From: Polynucleobacter kasalickyi
GTDB lineage: Bacteria > Pseudomonadota > Gammaproteobacteria > Burkholderiales > Burkholderiaceae
NCBI RefSeq assembly: GCF_900176405.1
Contig: NZ_FWXJ01000001.1
Coordinates: 359,852-423,851 of the forward strand
Length of the DNA: 64,000 nt
Direction: 5' to 3'
The position numbers and the translations under genes are program-made. Shown here one piece after another: positions 1 through 6,983 of the stretch. Every line of letters starts with the position of its first letter. Positions within the stretch are counted from its first letter, which is position 1. The notes under the pieces are model-generated. The model had not been told where the DNA came from. It searched no databases and saw nothing but the letters and a program-made list of their open reading frames with translations.

Positions 1-164
1 CGTTTTTTACCATATTGATAATCACCATTTTCGGATCGATCCCCATTGCTAGCGGCCCAATGGACGATTTTTACGATATCAGGTCGCTCAATATTGAGTA
101 AATGTAGTAATTCTTCACGAATTTTTTGATAACCTAAGGGAGTAATGTAGTTTTTTGTTTCCAT
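1..164 (-). CDS. greB: Transcription elongation factor GreB (5' end only)
   Basis: Only the first 54 codons are inside the window; the gene runs off the left edge. The reading frame starts with ATG at 164 and encodes the N-terminal coiled-coil of a Gre factor. The segment WAASNGDRSENGDYQYGKKR at about residues 36-55 (last codon cut by the edge) is the family signature, and the GDRSENGDYQYGKK wording fits GreB better than GreA. Gre factors enter the RNA polymerase secondary channel and stimulate cleavage of backtracked transcripts. It is transcribed away from tRNA-Arg with only 22 bp between them, so the two promoters must be tightly packed or overlap. The identification is from sequence pattern; length and C-terminus cannot be checked. 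Confidence 0.88.
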   Translation of the reverse strand, partial: METKNYITPLGYQKIREELLHLLNIERPDIVKIVHWAASNGDRSENGDYQYGKK

Positions 165-186
165 CTATGGCATAATAGCAGGCTAC

Positions 187-263
187 GCGGCTGTAGCTCA
201 GCTGGATAGAGTACTTGGCTACGAACCAAGGGGTCGTGGGTTCGATTCCTGCCAGCCGCACCA
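187..263 (+). tRNA. tRNA-Arg (anticodon ACG)
   Basis: A full cloverleaf can be folded by eye. The acceptor stem GCGGCTG pairs with CAGCCGC, the D-stem is GCTC/GAGT, the anticodon stem CTTGG/CCAAG holds the loop CTACGAA with anticodon ACG, and the T-arm contains GTGGGTTCGATTCCTGC. Discriminator base A is at 260 and the CCA end (261-263) is encoded. ACG (read as ICG after deamination) decodes CGU/CGC/CGA arginine codons. A strong hairpin follows directly. Confidence 0.97.
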
Positions 264-270
264 TCACCAT

Positions 271-301
271 AAAGGGTCTAGCATAACTGCTAGACCCTTT
301 A
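271..301 (+). terminator. Intrinsic terminator after tRNA-Arg
   Basis: A perfect 12-bp stem (AAAGGGTCTAGC at 271-282, GCTAGACCCTTT at 289-300) encloses a 6-nt loop. It starts 7 bp after the tRNA CCA end. The A/T arms form the U-tract on either strand, so it may act in both directions. Confidence 0.85.
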
Positions 302-336
302 TTCATATGGGTTTATCTGTTTTTTTAAATGGCTTG

Positions 337-360
337 ACTAGTTACAGGATGAACTAGTTC
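337..360. repeat. Short inverted repeat downstream of the winged-helix gene
   Basis: ACTAGTT (337-343) and AACTAGT (352-358) form a 7-bp inverted repeat, and GAACTAGTTC (351-360) is itself a perfect palindrome. It lies about 50 bp past the stop of the leftward gene that ends at 410, so it could be a weak terminator or a protein site. There is no clean T-run. Confidence 0.3.
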
Positions 361-409
361 TGCAACTAAAGAAGAGCTAATTGCGTAGATTTACTCAAGA
401 TTGAATGAT

Positions 410-760
410 TTAAGTGTTCGATATTGGCATCGTTAAGTCACTCAACTGGATTAACGTCCTATAAAACTTTGGAGTAATCTCAATGCATACAACGCGATTA
501 TCGTCATGACCATCGATGAAAGTGATCCAGCCTGATTTAAATAGGCCTCGGAGATATGTTCTTACGGTGTTTTCTGCATAAGGTACTGAGTTATATATCT
601 TTTTTAATGAAATCACTTCATCCTTCGATGTTAGGATGATAATCTGCATTAATATTTCGATACTAGAAACAGATGAGCTAAGCGGAAAAGTTTGATGAAA
701 AATCCGAATAGATTCAATAAGATTTTTAGTGTGTAGATTTATATAATATTGATTAGCCAT
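410..760 (-). CDS. Putative winged-helix DNA-binding protein
   Basis: The 116-residue product has no signal peptide or membrane segment. Residues about 33-95 read as a winged helix-turn-helix: a helix ending in ILMQIIILTSKDEVISL, then the recognition region NTVRTYLRGLFKSGWITF and a wing ending HDDNRVVCIEITPKF. This pattern is like small MarR- or replication-initiator-like regulators that detect whether a culture enters a second step, but no exact family can be named. It is preceded by about 500 bp of AT-rich noncoding DNA with inverted repeats, which would fit autoregulation (inference). The ATG at 760 has only a weak ribosome-binding site (a run of T/A), so the start is uncertain. Confidence 0.5.
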   Translation of the reverse strand: MANQYYINLHTKNLIESIRIFHQTFPLSSSVSSIEILMQIIILTSKDEVISLKKIYNSVPYAENTVRTYLRGLFKSGWITFIDGHDDNRVVCIEITPKFYRTLIQLSDLTMPISNT

Positions 761-952
761 GGGATATTTTTCGATGTTATGGTTTTTATAATATTCTTGA
801 AAATATCAAATAATTTACATTTACATTCAAACTTTGAAGTTATATTTACATCAAACTGGGGTTCTGAAAATAAATTTCACCAATTTGGTTTACATCGACT
901 TTAGTCTCATCACATTTACGTAATAACAAATAAGGTAAAAATTTATTCATAT

Positions 953-968
953 TCCCTCGAACGAGGGA
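953..968. repeat. 16-bp inverted repeat TCCCTCG-AA-CGAGGGA
   Basis: Two perfect 7-bp arms are separated by 2 bp inside otherwise AT-rich DNA. The GC-rich arms stand out from their surroundings. It could be an operator for the winged-helix protein encoded to its left; it has no T-run on either side, so a terminator is unlikely. Confidence 0.4.
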
Positions 969-1183
969 GGTGTTTCAAGATAAACAACCTACAAGTTTTG
1001 ATGCTAATTAACACTTACTTCCAATGCAATTATCAGTTTGGCTTTAAATAAGGTTTTCTGTGGGTGTTTATTTCGTTCAATCCCTGATTCGCTTGAAGAA
1101 TGAGTTGTAAAAAAGATACAGTTTTGACAGGGCGATTCAATGTGTCATCTAAGTGTCGTTGTGGTTGCGAAATGATTCTATAG

Positions 1184-1215
1184 GTCAGATATATCTGACA
1201 ATTTATCAGACTGAT
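1184..1215. promoter_or_regulatory. Tandem palindromes upstream of the RHH-like gene
   Basis: GTCAGATATATCTGAC (1184-1199) is a perfect 16-bp palindrome. It is followed 5 bp later by ATCAGACTGAT (1205-1215), an odd palindrome that reuses the same TCAG/CTGA core. The pair ends 51 bp before the ATG of a small ribbon-helix-helix-like protein, the usual position for an autorepressor operator. The function is inferred from geometry. Confidence 0.45.
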
Positions 1216-1266
1216 GTAGGAGGATTTCAAGGTAGATTAAAGTTTTGGATCCAAGAGAGAAAGCCT

Positions 1267-1566
1267 ATGCAAAATCGAAGAACTACCGCCCAAATTAATG
1301 CCAACACCTTATCACGATTAAAAGAAGTCGCCAAAGCTAGAAACCAGCCATTGTATGTATTGCTTGATGAAGCGGTGCTGGAATTTTTGAAAAATCCCAA
1401 TATACGAAAAGAATCAAAGGAAGTAGAGTTAAATCAACGACAAAAAAAGAAGGTATACCGCCAATTCTTAGAATTAAAACCTTTTACTGGCAAAAACAAG
1501 TGGATTACTAGCGGAGTTGGTGGAATCGTTTGGTTTCTATATACCATGCTGCCTGAAGCAAAATAA
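1267..1566 (+). CDS. Small ribbon-helix-helix-like protein with C-terminal hydrophobic segment
   Basis: The frame is open further upstream, but the ATG at 1267 (MQNRRTTAQINANTLSRLK) is chosen because AGAGAGAAAG sits just before it. The product has 99 residues. Residues about 4-40 (a short strand, then NANTLSRLKEVAKARNQ and LYVLLDEAVLEFLKN) have the strand-helix-helix pattern of CopG/Arc-type DNA-binding proteins. A basic linker and a hydrophobic stretch, WITSGVGGIVWFLYTML, follow near the C-terminus, which is not typical of RHH antitoxins and may be a membrane anchor. No toxin gene is adjacent. Palindromes upstream suggest autoregulation. Confidence 0.5.
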   Translation: MQNRRTTAQINANTLSRLKEVAKARNQPLYVLLDEAVLEFLKNPNIRKESKEVELNQRQKKKVYRQFLELKPFTGKNKWITSGVGGIVWFLYTMLPEAK

Positions 1567-1569
1567 AAA

Positions 1570-1594
1570 GGATTTGGGACCAGCTCCCAAATCC
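1570..1594 (-). terminator. Intrinsic terminator between convergent genes
   Basis: A 10-bp perfect stem (GGATTTGGGA, 1570-1579, with TCCCAAATCC, 1585-1594) has a 5-nt loop. On the minus strand it is followed by TTTTTATTTT, so it is best assigned to the leftward repeat-protein gene ending at 1635. It also lies 4 bp after the stop of the rightward gene and may serve both. Confidence 0.75.
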
Positions 1595-1634
1595 ATAAAA
1601 ATAACTCGATTATTGATTTAAATCAGGTGAAGAT

Positions 1635-3686
1635 TTAAGTGTTGGACGGTATTTGCTCCTCCACTGGTTGGGAGATATTTACCTCATCCGCTATTTTTAA
1701 ATATAGATTCAAGATTTTCATCTGATTTGAAGAATGTAAAAATCGTGTTGCCTGAAAACGCGTAGAGCCTGTTTGCTGCGTATCTTCAAAGTTCGGGTAC
1801 ATCTTAGAGCAAAGTTCCATCCACAGCCGCCAAGCCGCTGAACCGATCTCCTGAATGGCTTGAAGCTGTTTGGGTGTTTGCACAATATCTTGCCTTAAAA
1901 ACTCCACAAAGATATTTAATTCGTCCTCCCCCCTCGCACTACCATCAAGCACTTTATCTAGGTAATCAGAGAGGTCGATTTGGAATAAATGTTCATCTCT
2001 GAAAGAAAAGGATAAACGGTTCTCAATAAAATAATAAAGCCACTGAATCGAGTCATTAAAAGCATCAATCTCTCTAGGAGTGTTGTCAATCAGATGCAAT
2101 AAGATATCTGCTTCTACCGATGGATGGGCCACAATAATTGCAAGCTTACAAAATTCATAATCCTTGAGTTTGTTGGGCACTAGTTGCCATACTTTAGGTT
2201 TGGAGCAATTGTGAGCGATGGCATCATACTGAAGCGTGTTCGAATTCGTTTCTAAACTAGACTTTTTAATTCTTCGTATCGCTAGCAACATCAGCGGTTC
2301 AGAAATTAAATGGTTTGGTATCTCATCAAGGCTAACCCCCTTACTTTTAAATATTTCAAATACGAATTCTTTCGTGAGATAAGACTTCGGTAGTAAACCT
2401 AAACTATCTTCATGCTTCATGAATTGTTTTTTAATCGTACGGTGTTTTAAAAGACCATCTAAAGACTCATGGGATGCAAAGGCCAAATTTTCGATATCAC
2501 GTATCACATATCTTTTGGTCGTCTCATACGATTTAAAATCTTCTGGAATAAATTTAAATTCTCTAGGATTTTTCTTGATAAAAAAATTAACGAGTCTTGC
2601 CGTAACTAATTCGGGAGGAACAAACTCTAAAAACGCCGCAGGTTGGATTGATTCCCGAATAATTTTATTGAGTAGTGATTTAGTAATGAAATGCCTAGGC
2701 ACAAATGCTAAATTACTTTCACTTGAACGAAGTGCTGATTTACAAAGTTCTAAAGTCTTGAAATCTCCCGGGATAAAACGTAATGCCTCTGGGTATTGGA
2801 TACAAAAATCTTGACTAAGCAATTTTTTAGGCACAAATCGAAATTGATCAATATCCTGTTGCAGTGCGAATTCGCAAATGATTTGAGTTCTTAAAGAGTT
2901 AGGGATATCTTTTAGCGAGATTGGGGCTTTAATAGCAGTGATTGCCGCTAAGCAAATATCCTCAGAGAGTTGTTTGGGATTGATCTTAATAAAAATATCT
3001 TTACCCTCTCGGAAGCAAGCATCTTCTAAAAATTCCTCGGAGAGAACGGTGTCTGGGAGGCGTTCAAAAGGGATGAGTTGCTGTTGAAAACCTGCGATAT
3101 ACAGTTCGGGTGATAAATAATCAGTTGGTAGATCTTGAACCGGAATGCCCCCTGAAAGACAGTGCATCACAAGAGCTTGTGCAGATAAACTATCTGGTGC
3201 AAATTGGTTAGAGGCAATAATATCTAATGCCTCCACGTGCTGTAAGTCAGGAATGATTTTGCTATTTTCTAAGACCCCCCCGTGATAAGAAGCCTTTAAC
3301 AAATCATACTCAAGTGCCGTCCAGTCATAGTTCAACAAACTATTTTCTTGCTCCGGATGTGTGTCTTCATTGAAGTAGTCACTTAATCCCCAGCGAATAT
3401 AGGATGTTGAATAAAAATTAGACTCCATCACTCTCAATGCTTTTACATAAGTGCATGGCTCTTCATGCCAGATTAAATCAAAGTTGTAAGAGGGAAAGGC
3501 ATTGGATAATGTTTTTATTTCTAAAGAAGCCGCATGATCTTGGGTGATAAAATCAAAACGTAAATGCTCTTTTTTCTTATAGCATTCGATCGGGTGAATC
3601 GCTAATTCATTGCTCATGAAATGAATGATTTGGCGATGTTGTTTACCGGGTGAAACAATTAAACGATTAAAAATAGTTACAGTCAT
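1635..3686 (-). CDS. Large helical-repeat protein (DUF4116-like), function unknown
   Basis: The product has 683 residues and no signal peptide or membrane span. From about residue 210 to 570 it is built of degenerate repeats of roughly 25-40 residues. Each contains a phrase such as FRFVPKKLLSQDFC, LRFIPGDFKTLELC, LAFVPRHFITKSLL or FKFIPEDFKSYETT, that is aromatic-hydrophobic-Pro, two hydrophobics, then Leu/Cys in a helix. The cadence resembles DUF4116 repeats, which are predicted all-helical and of unknown function. The N-terminal 200 residues have no pattern I recognise. Codon use is more AT-rich than in the housekeeping genes. A small gene 40 bp upstream on the same strand is probably co-transcribed. 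DUF4116 assignment is tentative. Confidence 0.6.
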   Translation of the reverse strand: MTVTIFNRLIVSPGKQHRQIIHFMSNELAIHPIECYKKKEHLRFDFITQDHAASLEIKTLSNAFPSYNFDLIWHEEPCTYVKALRVMESNFYSTSYIRWGLSDYFNEDTHPEQENSLLNYDWTALEYDLLKASYHGGVLENSKIIPDLQHVEALDIIASNQFAPDSLSAQALVMHCLSGGIPVQDLPTDYLSPELYIAGFQQQLIPFERLPDTVLSEEFLEDACFREGKDIFIKINPKQLSEDICLAAITAIKAPISLKDIPNSLRTQIICEFALQQDIDQFRFVPKKLLSQDFCIQYPEALRFIPGDFKTLELCKSALRSSESNLAFVPRHFITKSLLNKIIRESIQPAAFLEFVPPELVTARLVNFFIKKNPREFKFIPEDFKSYETTKRYVIRDIENLAFASHESLDGLLKHRTIKKQFMKHEDSLGLLPKSYLTKEFVFEIFKSKGVSLDEIPNHLISEPLMLLAIRRIKKSSLETNSNTLQYDAIAHNCSKPKVWQLVPNKLKDYEFCKLAIIVAHPSVEADILLHLIDNTPREIDAFNDSIQWLYYFIENRLSFSFRDEHLFQIDLSDYLDKVLDGSARGEDELNIFVEFLRQDIVQTPKQLQAIQEIGSAAWRLWMELCSKMYPNFEDTQQTGSTRFQATRFLHSSNQMKILNLYLKIADEVNISQPVEEQIPSNT

Positions 3687-3726
3687 ATTAACTCCCTTGG
3701 CATAAGCCGTTTCAAATAAAAAAATT

Positions 3727-4053
3727 TCAAACGATTGAATACATCGGCAATCGTAGAAAAAGATCTGAGTGGGTAATACGCTCTATGAAGTGCTGAAAAG
3801 TCGATAAAGAAAATTCAGGTGAGGGGATAAATTGTTGACCATCAAAATAAAAGTAGTATCTTTCTTCCTGCAAGATACTGGCTAATCGCTCTAAAAGTAA
3901 GACACTTTTTTGAGCTAGAAAATTAATCAACTCGGATAAATCATCGATCCTTTCTCGTGCAAGTTGACGAAACTGGTTTTCTAAACTGGTGTGCGAAATA
4001 ATTACCTCGAGGGAGGCCATGGCTAGGTACATGAGAAGAAAACTGCTGAACAA
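3727..4053 (-). CDS. Small helical protein upstream of the repeat protein
   Basis: The start is taken as TTG at 4053 because AGAAAGGAG lies 5 nt before it; an ATG at 4020 would also give a protein beginning MASLEVII. The product is 108 residues. Its middle (LENQFRQLARERIDDLSELINFLAQKSVLLLERLASILQEE, written here only as residues about 25-64) is one long amphipathic helix, and the end is mixed. No family is recognised. It is co-directional with the repeat-protein gene, 40 bp apart, so the two probably work together (inference). Another short frame overlaps its 5' part. Confidence 0.45.
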   Translation of the reverse strand: MFSSFLLMYLAMASLEVIISHTSLENQFRQLARERIDDLSELINFLAQKSVLLLERLASILQEERYYFYFDGQQFIPSPEFSLSTFQHFIERITHSDLFLRLPMYSIV

Positions 4054-4105
4054 ATTGACTCCTTTCTAAAGGTGCAACATATCGATTGTTAAAGTACATT
4101 GGCAT
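3941..4105 (-). CDS. Possible overlapping short ORF (54 aa)
   Basis: ATG at 4105 follows AAGGAAAG at a good ribosome-binding distance and opens a 54-codon frame beginning MPMYFNNRYVAPLERSQF and ending CTRKDR. It overlaps the 5' part of the 108-residue gene in a different frame, and the TTG of that gene lies inside it. It may be a leader peptide that couples translation of the next gene, a real small protein, or chance. Composition (few hydrophobics, several Arg/Phe/Ser) does not decide. Confidence 0.3.
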   Translation of the reverse strand: MPMYFNNRYVAPLERSQFVQQFSSHVPSHGLPRGNYFAHQFRKPVSSTCTRKDR

Positions 4106-4742
4106 GAATCTTTCCTTGATAAAAATAATGACTTCTTCAAATACTCTGGGCTGGGGTGGATGGATAGCACTTGATTAAAAAATCGGTGCGATTCAACCCA
4201 GGAATTTGAAGCACTGAGACTACCAACGAACGAAGTATTGATTTCAGTTCGTTAAGCCATTCTAAAAAACACCGAGCAGCCCCTTCCGTACCATTAAATG
4301 ATTAAAGGGTATACACAATATCCTTGTCATCTATTTAATAATTTCTCGTTGGCAAACTGCACCAAAGGAATTCGATTCTCGCTAAATTTAATTAAGGTAA
4401 AAATTAATTAATATTTGTTTAAATTCAATAACTTGTAAGTTATTTTGGGGTTAATTTATAAAATATATGGGACAGTATTCAGATGAAAAAAGAACTAAAA
4501 ATTCAAAAAGAATGAGTAGCAAGGTTCTGGGTAATCGAGCCGAGTTGGCTAGGGGAAGATTTAAAATCAATTGAAATGATGATCTATTGAGGTAGTAGAC
4601 AAAAATTACACTCTCCCGAAAGAGGCGTTAAAGAGTTGTGATGACCTTCACTGTTGGAGTAGCTAGGCTAAAGGATGTTGTGGTTGCCCCCTTGAGGATA
4701 AACAGCACTCTTAGGGTATTTCGTTGAGATGAGGGGGGAATT
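4106..4742. other. Noncoding AT-rich gap
   Basis: About 640 bp have no frame with a convincing start, ribosome-binding site or protein pattern on either strand. A 22-bp stretch at 4394-4415 nearly repeats 932-953 (20 of 22 bases by eye). Otherwise I see nothing that can be named. It separates the accessory genes from the leftward cluster beginning with the Bug receptor. Confidence 0.5.
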
Positions 4743-4776
4743 CTCTGCTAGAGCGTTTTAATTTGTTCTAGCAGAG
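4743..4776 (-). terminator. Hairpin after the Bug receptor gene
   Basis: CTCTGCTAGA (4743-4752) and TCTAGCAGAG (4767-4776) form a perfect 10-bp stem with a 14-nt A/T-rich loop, a few bases past the stop at 4785. It has no clear T-run on the minus strand, so it may be a weak or factor-assisted terminator of the leftward operon. Confidence 0.5.
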
Positions 4777-4784
4777 AGACAAGC

Positions 4785-5756
4785 TTAGTTCGATTCTTTG
4801 ATTTTGTTTTCAATAATGAATTTGCCCCAGGTGTTCATTTGCTTGTCCAAGAAAGGATTAAAAATTTCTGGACCACCTGCAACAATATCAATCCCTTGAT
4901 CGTCTAGTTTTTTAGCAATATCAGGACGCTTCAATACGGCAATCATCGCCACATTCATTTTTTGTACGATTTCTTTCGGTGTTTTTACTGGAGCAATAAT
5001 TCCCCACCAAGCTGGTGCGTCAAATCCTGGGAAGCCACTTTCAGCAATGGTTGGCACATTCGGTAGCTCAGGCGTTCTTTTTGGACTTGTGACAGCTAGT
5101 GGAACTACTCTATTAGAGTCAACATGCGGCTTAATGAGGTACAAAGAACCAACCGCCAAGGGGATGTGACCAGCTAAGGCATCAGCCATCATTGGTCCAC
5201 CACCGCGGTAGGGTACGTGAGTCCACTCAAACTTCGACTTCAGGGCAAGACTTGCCATTGCTAAGTGACCCAAACTACCGGTACCAATAGAACCATAGCT
5301 CGTTGGTTTACCAGCTTTAGAATCATCGATTAGTTGTTTAATGGAGGTTATACCCGATGCTTTGCTAGCGGCAATTAACATGGGTGAGGTTCCAATTAAC
5401 GTCACGTGGGTAAGATCTTTCTTCGTATCGTAAGGGAGCTTATCTTTTAACGCTTGATTCACGCCATGCGTATCAAAAACTACGCCAAAAGTGTAACCAT
5501 CAGGTTCTGCAATACTAACGGCACTGGTGCCAATCACACCAGATGCTCCACCGATGTTCTCCACAATCACATTCTGCTTTAATTGTTCTTGCAGGGCAGG
5601 GGCAATGACCCTTGCAACGGCGTCAACAGAACCACCCGGTGGGAAAACGGCAATGAGACGTACGGTTTTCTTCGTAGGCCATTCTTGGGCAAAAGATTGT
5701 GTATTTAAAAGAGAGCAGGTAAGACCAAGGATTGCTACAAAAAGCTTCTTCAACAT
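4785..5756 (-). CDS. Bug-family tripartite tricarboxylate transporter substrate-binding protein
   Basis: The 323-residue product begins with a Sec signal peptide (KKLFVAILGLTCSLLNTQSFAQ, about residues 2-24) and then the family opening EWPTKKTVRLIAVFPPGGSVD. The later motifs NIGGASGVIGTSAV, PVKTPKEIVQKMN and the C-terminal dehydratase-like fold region match Bug receptors, periplasmic proteins that capture carboxylates and other small ligands. AGGAG at 8 nt supports the ATG at 5756. The TctA/TctB membrane partners are not nearby; such orphan receptors are very common in Burkholderiales. The ligand cannot be told. It is the last gene of the leftward run but may have its own promoter in the 71-bp gap upstream. 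Confidence 0.9.
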   Translation of the reverse strand: MLKKLFVAILGLTCSLLNTQSFAQEWPTKKTVRLIAVFPPGGSVDAVARVIAPALQEQLKQNVIVENIGGASGVIGTSAVSIAEPDGYTFGVVFDTHGVNQALKDKLPYDTKKDLTHVTLIGTSPMLIAASKASGITSIKQLIDDSKAGKPTSYGSIGTGSLGHLAMASLALKSKFEWTHVPYRGGGPMMADALAGHIPLAVGSLYLIKPHVDSNRVVPLAVTSPKRTPELPNVPTIAESGFPGFDAPAWWGIIAPVKTPKEIVQKMNVAMIAVLKRPDIAKKLDDQGIDIVAGGPEIFNPFLDKQMNTWGKFIIENKIKESN

Positions 5757-5827
5757 GAGAGCTCCTATTTAGTGAATCAATATTTGATACATCCATCATG
5801 CATTAAAGCAAAATTGACGAAAAAATA

Positions 5828-6361
5828 TTATTTCGGGTTAATTAAAATTGTTGTTCGAAACGATAACCATACCATTAATGGCATCGAAATCAGCCAAAAT
5901 AAACCTACTAAGATTAAGCCTTGATGGGAGATGGGGGCGATAGCTCCCAATTGCGACCCAGAATAATAAGCAATGGGGCCAAAGATTCCCCCCAGCACTG
6001 CGGCCAATAGATATTTATGTTCCAGCCATTTAAATGAGGCCCTAAATGAACATGCAAAAGATGCCCATAAGATAGTCATCCACCAAGGCTGGTAGAGGTT
6101 GATTGGATAAGGATTTAAACTTTTAAACGCAATCCATTGGTGTTGTAACAGAATGGTGTCGACCAAAAAACCTAACAAAGTGCCACATAGTATCAAGTTG
6201 ACTAATGATTTTTTCTGTTCGGTCGTTAGTACAACACCGGTTATAAATAAAAAACCAGTGATCGCGGGTAAATAATAAACCTCTTTTGCTGCCCCCAAAG
6301 CACAAGCAAACCAGACAATTTGGAAACCAAGAATAATGAGGATTGTTTTAAACAAAATCAC
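5828..6361 (-). CDS. DUF2878 inner-membrane protein
   Basis: The 177-residue product is almost wholly hydrophobic, with about five or six predicted membrane spans (for example FKTILIILGFQIVWFACALG at 4-23 and GLILVGLFWLISMPLMVWLS near the end). Length and the WW/P(Y)PINLYQPWWMTILWASF phrase match DUF2878. The family has no known biochemical role, but known relatives lie beside DUF3833, photolyase and other light- or singlet-oxygen-responsive genes. That is the context here: it starts 2 bp after the DUF3833 gene ends, so they are surely co-transcribed. Confidence 0.75.
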   Translation of the reverse strand: MILFKTILIILGFQIVWFACALGAAKEVYYLPAITGFLFITGVVLTTEQKKSLVNLILCGTLLGFLVDTILLQHQWIAFKSLNPYPINLYQPWWMTILWASFACSFRASFKWLEHKYLLAAVLGGIFGPIAYYSGSQLGAIAPISHQGLILVGLFWLISMPLMVWLSFRTTILINPK

Positions 6362-6363
6362 CT

Positions 6364-6924
6364 TTACTCTTTGAAGAAGGATAAAGTGACTTCACCGAGG
6401 TTGACGCCAAATTTACTCATCTGCGCTTTGTTCAGCATGACTTTGGAATCGATCAAGTACATCCAATCATTAAATTGGACTTCAATCTCTTTACCATCCA
6501 CTGGCAGAAGTAAAGTATAGGACCAGTTCAAGGCATTACCCGCTGACTCTCCAATGGCACTGCCTTTGACGTCGGCTGCTGTGCCAATATATTGGTTCGT
6601 ACTGGTTTGTTTGATGGTCCAAATACGCTTTTGGGTAGTGCCATCTGAGTAGAGAAAGGATTCATCGAGGGTGCCAGTTTTTACGCCATCTACCTCTTTC
6701 CAGTCGCAGATCAAGTCCACGGTAAAACGTTTCACTACTTTGCCACTGCGGTCTGTAAAAATACCGTAGGCTTTGACTTTCCCATTGAAATAGTCAGACA
6801 ACAAAAGAGTAGGTTTTTCATTCGCATACTGCTCCACTTTCGGACCCGCACAGGAACTTAAAAAAAGTGCAATAAAACCTAACAGGCATACCTTTTTAAA
6901 AATACGTATTATTGCTGTTTTCAT
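6364..6924 (-). CDS. DUF3833 lipoprotein
   Basis: The ATG at 6924 (MKTAIIRIF) is preferred over one 36 nt upstream because CTGGAGC lies 5 nt before it. The 186-residue product has a lipoprotein signal peptide with lipobox LSSC at about residues 21-24. The body is a beta-rich domain with YFNGKVKAYGIFTDRSGKVV, CDWKEVDG, DESFLYSDGT and FNDWMYLID, all typical of DUF3833. The family resembles lipocalin-like barrels and its function is unknown. It is tightly linked to the DUF2878 gene (2 bp). Confidence 0.8.
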   Translation of the reverse strand: MKTAIIRIFKKVCLLGFIALFLSSCAGPKVEQYANEKPTLLLSDYFNGKVKAYGIFTDRSGKVVKRFTVDLICDWKEVDGVKTGTLDESFLYSDGTTQKRIWTIKQTSTNQYIGTAADVKGSAIGESAGNALNWSYTLLLPVDGKEIEVQFNDWMYLIDSKVMLNKAQMSKFGVNLGEVTLSFFKE

Positions 6925-6983
6925 GTCTGCTCCAGGTTGAAGTATATAGATGAGATGCATCTTGCCTAACTATAGCTATTTTA

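Larger units (their letters stand above)
761..1266. other. AT-rich intergenic region with inverted repeats
   Basis: About 500 bp without a convincing gene lie between the leftward winged-helix gene and the rightward ribbon-helix-helix-like gene. A 65-codon leftward frame at 1033-1230 lacks a ribosome-binding site and any recognisable pattern. The stretch holds short repeated ATTTACAT words (about 810-850), a 16-bp inverted repeat at 953-968 and two palindromes at 1184-1215, so it probably contains divergent regulated promoters. Confidence 0.5.

Noticed and set aside
1033..1230. 65-codon leftward frame in the intergenic region
   Set aside because: No ribosome-binding site, no recognisable pattern, and it covers the palindromes that look regulatory.
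2419..2814. 131-codon rightward frame inside the repeat-protein gene
   Set aside because: It is antisense to a longer frame with clear repeat structure and has no ribosome-binding site.
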